NCBI RefSeq assembly: GCF_003860125.1
Contig: NZ_RQYL01000019.1
Span: forward strand, 34,295-98,294
Reading direction: 5' to 3'
DNA: 64,000 nt
From: Fretibacterium sp. OH1220_COT-178
GTDB taxonomy: Bacteria; Synergistota; Synergistia; Synergistales; Aminobacteriaceae
Part shown: one piece after another, positions 25,382-33,710 of the stretch
Layout: each line of letters opens with the position of its first letter
How positions within the stretch are numbered: the stretch's first letter is position 1
Notes under the pieces: generated by a model
The model's input: only the letters and a program-made list of their open reading frames with translations
What the model was told of the DNA's origin: nothing
The model's database searches: none
Made by a program: the position numbers and the translations under genes

Positions 25382-26101
25382 TCAATGCAGGGTGAAGCGG
25401 TTTTTTCGGTAAGTCAGAAGCCCCTCGTCCCGCATCCGGCCCAGCTCCCGCGAGAGCGCGCTGCGGTCCACGCAGAGGTAGTCCGCCAGGGCCTGGCGGT
25501 CGAAGGGAACGTCGAATGCGTTTCGCCCCGCCCGCCGCGCCTGGTCGGAGAGATAGGCCGAGAGCTTCTCCCGGATGGTCCGCCTGGCGAGCGCCTCGAT
25601 CCGCTGCGTGAGCATGACGTTCTTGTCGGCCAGGATGCGCAGCATGTTCCGGACGAGCTTCCGGAGCGCCGACCGGTCGGGGAGCGCCAGGGCCCCGCGG
25701 AAGTCCAGGAACAGGATCCGGCAGGGCTCCTCCGCGACCACGCTCACGGTCAGGCTCTTCTGGGTCGAGCAGGAAAAGGCCTCGCCGAAGAGCTCTCCGG
25801 GCTCGAGCCGGGCGAGGATCGTCCGGTTGCCCCAGGCGTCCTCCTTGATGACCGCGACGCCGCCCGAGAGGACGAGCCCGACCCGGAGCACGTCCTCCCC
25901 GGCGGTGAAGATGAAGGCCCCCTTGGAGAAATCCCTTTTCCCCGCGCCGAGGCAGTCCAGCAGGGCCGGGAAATCGGCCCCTTCGACCCCCTCGAACAGG
26001 GGGTGCCCCGTCAGCAGGGAACGGAGCCCTTCCGTTGCGTCCTCGCCCCGGGCGCCGCCGGACCCGACCGGCCCGAGGGGCGGGCGAAGGGTCAGCGCCA
26101 C
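25382..26101 (-). CDS. Crp/Fnr-family transcriptional regulator
   Basis: 239 residues. An N-terminal cyclic-nucleotide-binding-like beta-barrel (HPLFEGVEGADFPALLDCLGAG; GELFGEAFSC) is joined by a long helix to a C-terminal winged helix (FDVPFDRQALADYLCVDRSALSRELGRMRDEGLL). It lacks the Fnr cysteine pattern, so it is not an obvious oxygen sensor; the class resembles regulators of anaerobic metabolism. GTG 26101 overlaps the end of the upstream gene by 10 bases. The coupling suggests it reports on, or regulates, that partner. Confidence 0.85.
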   Translation of the reverse strand: MALTLRPPLGPVGSGGARGEDATEGLRSLLTGHPLFEGVEGADFPALLDCLGAGKRDFSKGAFIFTAGEDVLRVGLVLSGGVAVIKEDAWGNRTILARLEPGELFGEAFSCSTQKSLTVSVVAEEPCRILFLDFRGALALPDRSALRKLVRNMLRILADKNVMLTQRIEALARRTIREKLSAYLSDQARRAGRNAFDVPFDRQALADYLCVDRSALSRELGRMRDEGLLTYRKNRFTLH

Positions 26102-27300
26102 GTCCGCGCCCGGTCCAGCATCCGGTCCCGGTCGAGCGGCCGGACGGCCTCCACGATCCACTCGCGCATCGCCGCGCCCTCCGGCGTGTCCTGGGAGGCG
26201 GAGAGGAACTCCAGCTCCACGTCCAGCTCCCGGGCCACGTCGTGGGCCAGGACGGGCCAGACCCTGCCGATGTCGCCGATGATCGGGACGCTGCCCTCGT
26301 GGCGGGCGAAGGCGGACATCTCCATGCGGAAGGGGATCCGCGCCACCTTCGTCTTGGGGAGCCCCTTGTCGATGGCCTCCTGGACCGTGGCGTTCAGGTC
26401 GACGGCGCGCCTCAGATTCTCGTCCAGGTCGATGCGGATCAGCGTCCTGTCCCTGAGGCTGTAGGTGAACTGCCGCGACCAGGAGGCCCAGATGCCGTGC
26501 CCCGTGTAGCACTCGAAGGGGCCGTCGTGGATCTCCTGGGTCAGGGCGACGGCGGACTCGACGATGACCTCGCAGTCGGCGATCATGCGGGCCAGCCTCA
26601 TGGAGCGCGCCGAGACGGGGATGCTGTCGCCGACGGCCATTCCGATGGCCCCTCCGCCGACCAGCTGCGGGATCGTCACCAGGACCGGCACGCCGCGCGC
26701 GTCGGCCGCGCCCAGCATGGTGTGGGGGTCGCAGCCCCAGCCGGCGACGGCCTCGAAGGGGAGCCCGTAGAGCTGGGCCAGGGTCAGGATCTCGCCCGCC
26801 AGGCGCTCGCCCCTCAGGCCCATCGGATAGGCCATGTTCCCGGCCGCCTTGACGATCTCGCTGTGGACCGGAAGCCCCCGGCCCCGCTCCAGAAGCGCGT
26901 CGTCCAGGGGCATCTCCCGCTTCAGGGCTTCCCACTCCGCGTCCTCCATCCGCGTGAACTCGAACAGGTCGCCCCGCGGCATGGTTTCCATGTCCATGCC
27001 CAGAGCCGCGGCGTCCACCCGCCACACCCGGTCGAGCGCCCCTCCCATCTCGTGCGAGACGACGGCGGAGCTCGTGGAGACCGCGTCCACCAGCCCGACG
27101 CGGATCAGCTCCGCGATCAGGGTCGTGACGCCCTCGTGGATGTTGGGGCCGCTCCCCGTGACGACCATGACCCTGCCGCCGCGGCGCTTGGCCCGGACGA
27201 TACGCTCGACCGCCGAGGCCAGGGCATCGCGCGAACGTTCGTCCAGCGACGCACGAAAGGATTCGACCAGGGGCCGGCCGAACAGCGTGCTTGATTTCAT
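26092..27300 (-). CDS. Conserved protein of unassigned function, possibly deoxyhypusine-synthase-like
   Basis: 402 residues, no signal peptide. An N-terminal Rossmann-like segment (GRVMVVTGSGPNIHEGVTTLIAELIRVGLVDAVSTSSAVVSHE, split here only for description) is followed by GWGCDPHTMLGAADARGVPVLV and QLVGGGAIGMAVGDSIPVS. The layout recalls deoxyhypusine-synthase-like or LOR/SDH-like NAD-binding proteins, but this is a weak resemblance by eye and I do not assign a reaction. It overlaps the Crp/Fnr gene by 10 bases, so an effector-producing enzyme paired with its regulator is one reading. A six-base-pair hairpin precedes it. Confidence 0.6.
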   Translation of the reverse strand: MKSSTLFGRPLVESFRASLDERSRDALASAVERIVRAKRRGGRVMVVTGSGPNIHEGVTTLIAELIRVGLVDAVSTSSAVVSHEMGGALDRVWRVDAAALGMDMETMPRGDLFEFTRMEDAEWEALKREMPLDDALLERGRGLPVHSEIVKAAGNMAYPMGLRGERLAGEILTLAQLYGLPFEAVAGWGCDPHTMLGAADARGVPVLVTIPQLVGGGAIGMAVGDSIPVSARSMRLARMIADCEVIVESAVALTQEIHDGPFECYTGHGIWASWSRQFTYSLRDRTLIRIDLDENLRRAVDLNATVQEAIDKGLPKTKVARIPFRMEMSAFARHEGSVPIIGDIGRVWPVLAHDVARELDVELEFLSASQDTPEGAAMREWIVEAVRPLDRDRMLDRARTWR

Positions 27301-27339
27301 GAGGTTCCCTCCAGCAATGTCCCCGCGGGTGCGGGGGAA

Positions 27340-28617
27340 TCAGTTCAGGTAGCTTCTGATGACCTCCCACGTCCTCCCCGCCGCCCCGCCGAGGGTGTCG
27401 AAGTAGTCCCGGCAGGCCCCGCGGACGCGCTCCCTCTCGGAGGGGGCCAGGGCCCGCTCCCAGGCGTCGGCGAGCTCGCGGCAGTTGCCGACGCGCTTGG
27501 CGGCCCCCATCCGGTCCATGCGGGCCGTGTCCGGGAAGTCGGCCATGTCGGGGCCGTGCGCGGCCGGGATGCCCAGCAGCGCGGGCTCCAGCGGGTTCTG
27601 TCCGCCCTTCTGCACGAGGCTGCCGCCGACGAACGCCGCGTCGGCCGCGGAGTAGAGGTCGAAGAGCGGCCCGATCCGGTCGGCGACCGCGACGTCCCAG
27701 TCCTCGGGCAGGCGCGAGAGCAGGTCCGCCTGGAGTTCGGGGTAGGGGAGCGCTGCGGCGACCACGAACAGGGCGCGCTCGGGGTGGCGCGGCACGATCA
27801 CCAGACGGGCACCCGGATGCCGGCTCCGCAGCTCGCGGAAGGCCGCTATCACGATCTCGTCCTCTCCCCGATGGGTGCTGCCGGCCACGAACAGGGGGGC
27901 GTCCCCCCGGCGCAGGTGACCCCATCGTGACGGATCGGCCTCCTCCTTTCGGGCCTTCAGGGCGTCCACCTTGCAGTCGCCCGTCACGACGATCCGCTCC
28001 GCGGGCACGCCCAGCGCCAGGAAATGCTCCCGGTCCTCGTCGAAGCGCACCAGAAGGCGCTCGAAGCAGGAGAGCACGCCGCGCCAGAAGGGGGCCTGTT
28101 TCCGGAGCTTCCCGAAGCTCTTCTCGGAGAGCCTGCCGTTCGCCAGAAAGGCGGGGATTCCCCGCGCCTTCAGCTCCGAGAGCATCTGGGGCCAGCGCTC
28201 CGTCTCCATCGCGACGTAGGCCCTGGGGCGGGCGGCGTCGAGCGCCGAGCGGACGTACTTGGGGGTGTCCCAGGGGCTGTAGATCATCCGCGCGGCTTCG
28301 CCGATCAGCCGTTCGGCCATCTCGCGGCCCGTCTGAGTGACGGTCGAGAGCAGGCAGGGCAGGGTTGCGCCCCTCCCGTCCCCCTTCATCTCGCGGATCA
28401 GGGCGCTGGCGGACTGCACCTCCCCGACCGAGACGGCGTGGACCCAGACGCCCCCCTCGGGAACGCCCTCGAGCCGTCCCATCCGCTCGTCCAGGCCGAC
28501 GGCGTACTTCTTTCGGAGCCACCGCAGCCCGCCGCCCCCGAAAAAGGCGCTGATGCCCAGACGATAGGCGGCCATCCCGGCCCGCCAGGTCCATGTCTCC
28601 CGCTTCGTATCCTGCAA
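27340..28617 (-). CDS. waaA: 3-deoxy-D-manno-octulosonic acid transferase
   Basis: About 425 residues. WaaA/KdtA adds Kdo to lipid A precursor at the inner membrane. Matching features are a membrane-anchoring N-terminus (WRAGMAAYRLGISAFF), HAVSVGEVQSA with the catalytic acid, METERWPQML, FLANGRLSEKS, VTGDCKVDA, VAGSTHRGEDE and the donor-site GGQNPLEPALLGIP. TTG 28617 is preferred: GGAGGTG ends six bases upstream; an in-frame ATG exists at 28632 and a longer frame to 28746. It is direct evidence for lipopolysaccharide and thus an outer membrane. Confidence 0.9.
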   Translation of the reverse strand: MQDTKRETWTWRAGMAAYRLGISAFFGGGGLRWLRKKYAVGLDERMGRLEGVPEGGVWVHAVSVGEVQSASALIREMKGDGRGATLPCLLSTVTQTGREMAERLIGEAARMIYSPWDTPKYVRSALDAARPRAYVAMETERWPQMLSELKARGIPAFLANGRLSEKSFGKLRKQAPFWRGVLSCFERLLVRFDEDREHFLALGVPAERIVVTGDCKVDALKARKEEADPSRWGHLRRGDAPLFVAGSTHRGEDEIVIAAFRELRSRHPGARLVIVPRHPERALFVVAAALPYPELQADLLSRLPEDWDVAVADRIGPLFDLYSAADAAFVGGSLVQKGGQNPLEPALLGIPAAHGPDMADFPDTARMDRMGAAKRVGNCRELADAWERALAPSERERVRGACRDYFDTLGGAAGRTWEVIRSYLN

Positions 28618-28711
28618 GGCGCACACCTCCATGCAAAAACGGACATTTCTTAGAGAACGATGAGAACGATCGATACGGGGTCGCGGCATCGGGTCGGCCG
28701 CGCCCGGAAAA

Positions 28712-28755
28712 TCCAGTATAATGGGGACGCAAGCACCCGCTCCCATTATACTGGA
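28712..28755. promoter_or_regulatory. Mirror-image divergent promoter region with a perfect 14-bp inverted repeat
   Basis: TCCAGTATAATGGG (28712-28725) is exactly inverted at 28742-28755 with 16 bases between. Each arm carries a perfect TATAAT: plus-strand 28717-28722 and minus-strand 28750-28745, pointing to the alkyltransferase-transaldolase gene and waaA respectively. No good -35 is seen for either, so an activator may be required. The right arm also includes part of the GGAGG that serves as ribosome-binding site of the plus gene. Confidence 0.6.
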
Positions 28756-28762
28756 GGTTCCG

Positions 28763-30199
28763 ATGGAGCTTTGCGAAAAGGTCTACGCGCTCGTCGCCCG
28801 GATTCCCCGGGGACGTGTGGCCTCCTACGGACAGGTGGCCGCTTGGTGCGGATCGCCCCGTGCCGCCCGGGCGGTGGGGCGGGCTCTGGCCCGTGTTCCT
28901 CGGGGGCTGGGGTTGCCGTGCCATCGCGTCGTCCGGTCGGACGGATCGGTGACGGAGGCCTTCGGGCCCGGCGGGCAGAGGCGTCTCCTCGAGCGGGAGG
29001 GGATCGTCTTCACGCCCGACGGGCGGGTGGACATGGGGCGCTTCCACTGGGAGGGCGAGGGGCTTGCCCCGCCGCCCGGGCGGGGGACGAAAAAACAACG
29101 GGAGGCGATGACGGTCATGAGGACCGTGCTGCACGATGTGGCGGAGCTGGGGCAGAGCATTTGGCTGGATACGATAAGCCGGGACCTGATCCTTTCCGGG
29201 GGCCTGCAGGAGTGGATCGGCCAGGGGGTGGCCGGGGTGACGACGAACCCCTCGATCTTCGAGCAGGCCATTGCGAACACGGGGGACTACGACCGTGAGA
29301 TCGCGGCGATGGCCCGCGAGGGGCGGGATGCGTCCGCGATCTACGAGGCCCTGACGCTGCAGGAGGTCGGAGCGGCGGCCGACATACTGAGGCCGGTCCA
29401 TGACCGGACCGGGGGACTGGACGGCTACGTGAGCCTGGAGGTCAATCCGCTGCTGGCGGCGGACCGCGACAGCACCGTCTCCGAGGCGCGTCGCCTTTTC
29501 GCCGCCCTGGGGCGTCCGAACGTCATGATCAAGATCCCGGCCACGCCCGAGGGGGTCGGCGCGGTCGAGGACTGCATCGCGGCCGGGGTCAACGTCAACG
29601 CGACGCTCATCTTCTCGGCGGAGCAGTACGCGTCGGTCGCGGAGGCGTACGTTCGGGGCCTGGAGGCCCGGGCGTTGCAGGGGCTCCCCCCGACGGTGGC
29701 CTCCGTCGCCTCGGTCTTCGTCAGCCGCGTGGATACGGCGGTGGACAAGGTGCTGGTGGAGAAGGGCGAGTCGGCGCTTCAGGGAAGGATCGCCGTCGAT
29801 GGGATCCGGGCGGCCTACCGACGTTTCCGGACCATCTTTTCCGGCCCGCGGTGGGACGCCCTGGCCGCAAAGGGCGCCGGGGTCCAGCGTCCGCTCTGGG
29901 CCAGCACGGGGACGAAGAACCCCGCCTACTCGGACGTCCTGTACCTGGAGGCGCTGATCGGGCCGGATACGGTGAACACGGTGCCGCCCAAGACCCTGAC
30001 CGCGTTTTTGGACCACGGCCGCGCCGCCCTTACGCTGGACGGCGATCCGCAGGAGGAGCGAAACCGTCTGGCTCGGCTCGGGGAACTGGGGATCGACCTC
30101 GATGCGATCTGCGCCACGCTGCTGAAGGATGGGCTCTCGGCGTTCGAGGCCGCGTTCCGGTCGCTGCTGGCGGCCATCGGGGAGAAGGCCGGAGCCTGA
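28763..30199 (+). CDS. In-frame fusion: alkyltransferase-like (MGMT/ATL) domain joined to transaldolase
   Basis: 478 residues read without a stop. Residues 1-112 are an O6-alkylguanine alkyltransferase domain of the small ATL lineage (YGQVAAWCGSPRAARAVG, DMGRFHW tail) but with the reactive Cys53 in PCHRVV, where true ATLs have Trp. From about residue 116 a long-form transaldolase follows (SIWLDTISRDL, VTTNPSIFEQA, Schiff-base Lys257 in VMIKIPATPEG, WASTGTKNPAYSD). Transaldolase moves dihydroxyacetone units in the pentose phosphate pathway. An ATG at 29108 could start the transaldolase alone. A6 at 29090-29095 makes an artefactual or strain-specific joint possible (see separate entry). Confidence 0.85.
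   Translation: MELCEKVYALVARIPRGRVASYGQVAAWCGSPRAARAVGRALARVPRGLGLPCHRVVRSDGSVTEAFGPGGQRRLLEREGIVFTPDGRVDMGRFHWEGEGLAPPPGRGTKKQREAMTVMRTVLHDVAELGQSIWLDTISRDLILSGGLQEWIGQGVAGVTTNPSIFEQAIANTGDYDREIAAMAREGRDASAIYEALTLQEVGAAADILRPVHDRTGGLDGYVSLEVNPLLAADRDSTVSEARRLFAALGRPNVMIKIPATPEGVGAVEDCIAAGVNVNATLIFSAEQYASVAEAYVRGLEARALQGLPPTVASVASVFVSRVDTAVDKVLVEKGESALQGRIAVDGIRAAYRRFRTIFSGPRWDALAAKGAGVQRPLWASTGTKNPAYSDVLYLEALIGPDTVNTVPPKTLTAFLDHGRAALTLDGDPQEERNRLARLGELGIDLDAICATLLKDGLSAFEAAFRSLLAAIGEKAGA
29090..29111 (+). other. A6 tract and hidden ATGA junction between the two fused domains
   Basis: Six A bases occupy 29090-29095. If one were absent, the alkyltransferase frame would read TKNNGRR and stop at TGA 29109-29111, overlapping the transaldolase ATG at 29108 as ATGA, the coupling used throughout this genome. 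GGGAGG sits just before that ATG. So the fusion may be a real indel, a sequencing error, or a slippage site that makes both fused and separate proteins. Confidence 0.6.
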
Positions 30200-30223
30200 G
30201 GGCCGCTCCGGCGGGGCGGCCCT
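30199..30223. terminator. Possible terminator between convergent genes
   Basis: An 8-bp stem (30199-30206 with 30216-30223) with a nine-base loop lies at the stop of the transaldolase gene and just before the converging PII-like gene. It has no T tract, so it may not terminate well. Confidence 0.35.
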
Positions 30224-30231
30224 CCGCGGGC

Positions 30232-30606
30232 TCACAGCAGTCTTGCGGCCCGGTTGGCGTAGAGCCTGATCCCGCTCTGGGCGATGAAGGGGTCCTGGAG
30301 GAGCCGGCTCAGGGCCGACATCGCGTCGTCCAGGCGGGCGTCGTCACAGACGAACTGCACCATCCAGTTCTTTCCGGGAAAGACGGCGTCGTCCCAGCGC
30401 GTTCCCTCCCCCTCGTTGTCCCTGGCCAGCACGTCGCGCCAAACGCTGTAGAACGGGACGTCACAATCGTCCAGGGCCTCCATCACCTCGTCTCGGATCG
30501 TCTCCCCAAAGACGACCCAGACCATGTTGAAACCGTCGGCGCCTCCCGCAGCGGGGGGCGCCGCGTCGTATCGTTCCGTCATCCTTCCGCCCTCCGATCC
30601 CTTCAT
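30232..30606 (-). CDS. Small PII-like protein linked to the RND efflux pump
   Basis: 124 residues. After a disordered start the body reads as an alternating beta-alpha-beta protein (FNMVWVVFGETIRDEVMEALDDCDV; FPGKNWMVQFVCDDARLDDAMSALSRLL), the pattern of small ferredoxin-like GlnB/CutA-type proteins. Its ATG overlaps the pump stop (ATGA), so it is translated with the pump. PII-like proteins beside transporters often sense a ligand and gate the transporter. The family call is by fold pattern only. Confidence 0.55.
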   Translation of the reverse strand: MKGSEGGRMTERYDAAPPAAGGADGFNMVWVVFGETIRDEVMEALDDCDVPFYSVWRDVLARDNEGEGTRWDDAVFPGKNWMVQFVCDDARLDDAMSALSRLLQDPFIAQSGIRLYANRAARLL

Positions 30607-33600
30607 GGCGTTGGCCTGGCCTCCCTGAAACGCGCTTTTTTCCGGATGCGCTCCTCGAAGATGCTGTACATGACCGGGACGATCAGGAGCGTCACGGCCG
30701 TGGACAGCATCAGCCCGCCCATGACGGAGACCGCCAGGGGCCTCCAGAGCTCGGCGCCCTGGGCATTGCTCACCGCCATGGGCAGCATCCCGAAGAACGT
30801 CGTGAGCGTGGTCATGAGCACCGGGCGCAGGCGTCGGGCTCCGGCCTGGGAGAGGGCCTCCCTCAGGGGGGCCCCGCGCGCCCGGAGAAGGTTCACGTAG
30901 TCCAGCAGCACGATGGCGTTGTTGACCACGATCCCCACCAGCATCACCACGCCCAGCAGCCCCTGAAGCGAGAGGGGAAGCCCCGTCAGCAGATAGGCGA
31001 AGACCACGCCCGTCAGGGCGAAGGGGATGCTGAACATGATGACGAAGGGGTCCAGAAACGCCTCGTACTGTCCGGCCATTACCATGTAGACCAGGATCAC
31101 GCCCAGGACCGCCAGAAGCGCCATCTGCCGGAAGGCGACGGCCTGCTCCTTGATCTCGCCCCCGAAGTCCAGGGTGATCCCCGGCGGGATGTCCAGCTCC
31201 CGAACGGCCCGCCGCGCGTCGGCCGTGACCTCGCCCAGGGAGCGCCCGTGGACGTTGGCGTCCACCACCACGTAGCGCTGCTTGTTCTTGCGCTGGATCT
31301 CGGGAGGACCGCTCTGGTCCGCGATGCGCGCGACCGTCGAGAGCCGGATCATGCCGCCCGCCGCCGTCGGGACCGTCAGACGGTCGAACACGGCGCGCGC
31401 GTTGCGCTGGTCCGCCTGCAGCCGGATGCGTATGGGGTAGTCGTCCTCGCCCTCCCAGTAGCTTTCCCGCGTCCTGTGCCCGTAGAAGAAGGCCCTGAGC
31501 GTCGCGGCCACGGCCGAGGTGCTGACCCCGTGCAGCATGGCCTTCTCCCGGTCGATGTCCACCCAGATCTCGGGACGGTTCTGCTTCTGGCTGATCCCGA
31601 CGTCCACGGCTCCGGGGAGCGCGCTCAGAAGGCTCTTGACCCGATTCGAGACCGCGAGGACCTCCCCGAGGTCGTCGCCGAACACCTCGACGTTCAGGGG
31701 TTTCGTGCCCAGAAACATGGCCTTGATGGGGGAGGAGTTCACGACGTTGAGCTTCTCGATGCCCGGCTGGGTGCGGAGCCAGGCCCGGAGGGCCTCCCCG
31801 ACCTGCGCGGCGCTTCGGGACCGCTTGCTCTTGTCGACCAGCTTCAGCCCCACGTTGCCGATGTTGGTGCCCGCCTGCTGTCCCGCGGCGACGCTCATGC
31901 CCTTCTCGTCCACGCCGTCGTAGCCGAAGACGCTCAGGGCCTCGGGGACGTGCTCCGTGATGTGGGCGATCGTCCGGACCACGAGGCGGTCGGTCTCCTC
32001 CATGCGGGTCCCCTCGGGCAGGGTGATCTGGATGGAGATCTCGCCCGTGTCAGGGTCGGGGGTCAGCTCGGTGCCCACGTAGCGGAACCCGGCCGCGGTC
32101 AGGACGAGCAGGAGCAGAGAGCCGGCGATCAGGAGTCCCCGGTTCGAGAGGCTCCAGTCCAGCAGGTTCTGGTAGCCGGTCTCCAGACGGACGAGCGCGG
32201 CGTCCGTCCAGCGATGCAGCCTGAGACGGTCCTCGCCCCTGCGGAAGAACACGCTGCCCATCATCGGGACGAAGGTGAGGCTGACGAAGAGCGAGGCCGC
32301 GACGGCGGCGACCATCACGACGGTGAGGGAGGAGAAGAATATGCCCACCAGCCCCCCGATGAAGGCCAGGGGAAGGAGCACCACCACCGTGGTGAGGGTC
32401 GAGGCGACGAGCGCGGACTGGACCTCCGTGGCTCCGACGATGCTGGCGACGCCCCTTCGCGTGCCCCGCTCCATGTGATGGACGATCTGGTCCGTCGCGA
32501 CGATGCAGTTGTCCACGACCATGCCGCTGGCCATGGCCAGGGCGGACAGGGTGAAGATGTTGATGGTGTAGCCGAACTGCCCCATGAAGATGAAGGTGAT
32601 GACCAGGGAGAAGGGGATGGCACCGCAGACGATGAGCGAGGCGGGAAGCCGCTTCAGGAAGATCCAGGTGACCGCGAAGACCAGGAGGATCCCCAGCCCG
32701 AGCGAGCGCGACAGGTTGCCGATGGAGTTCAGGATGAACTCGGAGGTGTGCAGGCCGATGCTGTAGTCCACGTCCGCGGGGAAGTCGTGCGCCTTCATCT
32801 CGGCCAGTTTTGCGATGACGGCCCGGGTCACCTCGACGGTGTTGGCGTCGCTGTTCTTGAGGATCGGCAGGATGACGGCCCCCCGGTCGTAGTGATAACC
32901 CTGGAGGTCGACGTCCTTGTAGGTGTCCCGCACCTCCGCGACGTCCCGAAGGTGCACGGCGTTCCCTCCGGAGGCCCCGACGACCGTGCCCGCGAGGTCC
33001 TCGAGGGAGTGGAAGCGCCCGGGGACGCGGACGTAGTACTCGGTCTTGCCCTGTTTCAGCGATCCGGCGGGGATGTTGAGGTTCTCCCCCTCGATCGTGC
33101 GCACGATGGACGCCGCCGGGATCCGAAAGGCCTCGAGCCGGTCCAGGTCCATCTGCACCTGAATCTCACGCTGGCGGCCGCCGTAGACCAGCACCTGACC
33201 CACCCCCGGCACGCGGGAGAGCGTCTCCTTCACCGTCCTCTCCGCGAAGTGGTGGAGACCGTCGAAGGAGCGCTCGGCGGTCAGGGACACGATGAGGATC
33301 GGGATGGTGCCGGAGGTGATCCGGAGGAGAAACGGCTCCTCGGCGTCCTCGGGCAGATCGCGCCGGGCGATGTTGATGGCGTCCCGGACGTCGCCCATCC
33401 GGGCATCCAGGTTCTCCCCCCACTTGAACTTGACGTTGACGACGGAGATGTTGTCGAGCGACTTGGAGAAGATGCTGTCCACGCCCTCGAGCAGCGACAC
33501 CCTGTTCTCGACGGCCTTCGTGACCCGCTGTTCGACGTCGCTGGCCGAGGCCCCGGGCCAGGTCACCAGCACGTTGACGACAGGAGGCTCGATCTCCGGA

Positions 33601-33710
33601 AGGAGGTCCAGCTTGAGGTTCACGAAGACGATCCCCCCCACCAGGATGACGGCGAGGAAGACCATGAGCGTCGAGACGCGGCGCCGAACGGATAGTTCCG
33701 GAAGGTTCAC
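30603..33710 (-). CDS. RND-family efflux transporter (AcrB/MexB-like)
   Basis: 1035 residues. Twelve predicted helices with two large extracytoplasmic loops; hallmarks include VSTLMVFLAVILVGGIVFVNL at the start, EIEPPVVNVLVTWPGASASDVEQRVT, GMVVDNCIVATDQIV in helix 4 (proton-relay aspartate region) and GIVVNNAIVLLDYVNLLRARG near the end. It exports drugs, metals or lipophilic compounds with an adaptor and an outer-membrane channel. GTG 33710 overlaps the adaptor stop (GTGA). No outer-membrane factor gene is adjacent. It is closer to multidrug pumps than to metal pumps by the broad pattern, but this is uncertain. Confidence 0.92.
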   Translation of the reverse strand: MNLPELSVRRRVSTLMVFLAVILVGGIVFVNLKLDLLPEIEPPVVNVLVTWPGASASDVEQRVTKAVENRVSLLEGVDSIFSKSLDNISVVNVKFKWGENLDARMGDVRDAINIARRDLPEDAEEPFLLRITSGTIPILIVSLTAERSFDGLHHFAERTVKETLSRVPGVGQVLVYGGRQREIQVQMDLDRLEAFRIPAASIVRTIEGENLNIPAGSLKQGKTEYYVRVPGRFHSLEDLAGTVVGASGGNAVHLRDVAEVRDTYKDVDLQGYHYDRGAVILPILKNSDANTVEVTRAVIAKLAEMKAHDFPADVDYSIGLHTSEFILNSIGNLSRSLGLGILLVFAVTWIFLKRLPASLIVCGAIPFSLVITFIFMGQFGYTINIFTLSALAMASGMVVDNCIVATDQIVHHMERGTRRGVASIVGATEVQSALVASTLTTVVVLLPLAFIGGLVGIFFSSLTVVMVAAVAASLFVSLTFVPMMGSVFFRRGEDRLRLHRWTDAALVRLETGYQNLLDWSLSNRGLLIAGSLLLLVLTAAGFRYVGTELTPDPDTGEISIQITLPEGTRMEETDRLVVRTIAHITEHVPEALSVFGYDGVDEKGMSVAAGQQAGTNIGNVGLKLVDKSKRSRSAAQVGEALRAWLRTQPGIEKLNVVNSSPIKAMFLGTKPLNVEVFGDDLGEVLAVSNRVKSLLSALPGAVDVGISQKQNRPEIWVDIDREKAMLHGVSTSAVAATLRAFFYGHRTRESYWEGEDDYPIRIRLQADQRNARAVFDRLTVPTAAGGMIRLSTVARIADQSGPPEIQRKNKQRYVVVDANVHGRSLGEVTADARRAVRELDIPPGITLDFGGEIKEQAVAFRQMALLAVLGVILVYMVMAGQYEAFLDPFVIMFSIPFALTGVVFAYLLTGLPLSLQGLLGVVMLVGIVVNNAIVLLDYVNLLRARGAPLREALSQAGARRLRPVLMTTLTTFFGMLPMAVSNAQGAELWRPLAVSVMGGLMLSTAVTLLIVPVMYSIFEERIRKKARFREARPTP

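Noticed and set aside
27309..27342. CRISPR repeat
   Set aside because: Only one unit, no spacers, no cas genes in the window.
25382..30235. A 1617-codon open frame on the minus strand
   Set aside because: It only chains the real Crp/Fnr gene to antisense frames of other genes; high GC makes stop codons rare in such frames. Only 25382-26101 has protein-family similarity.
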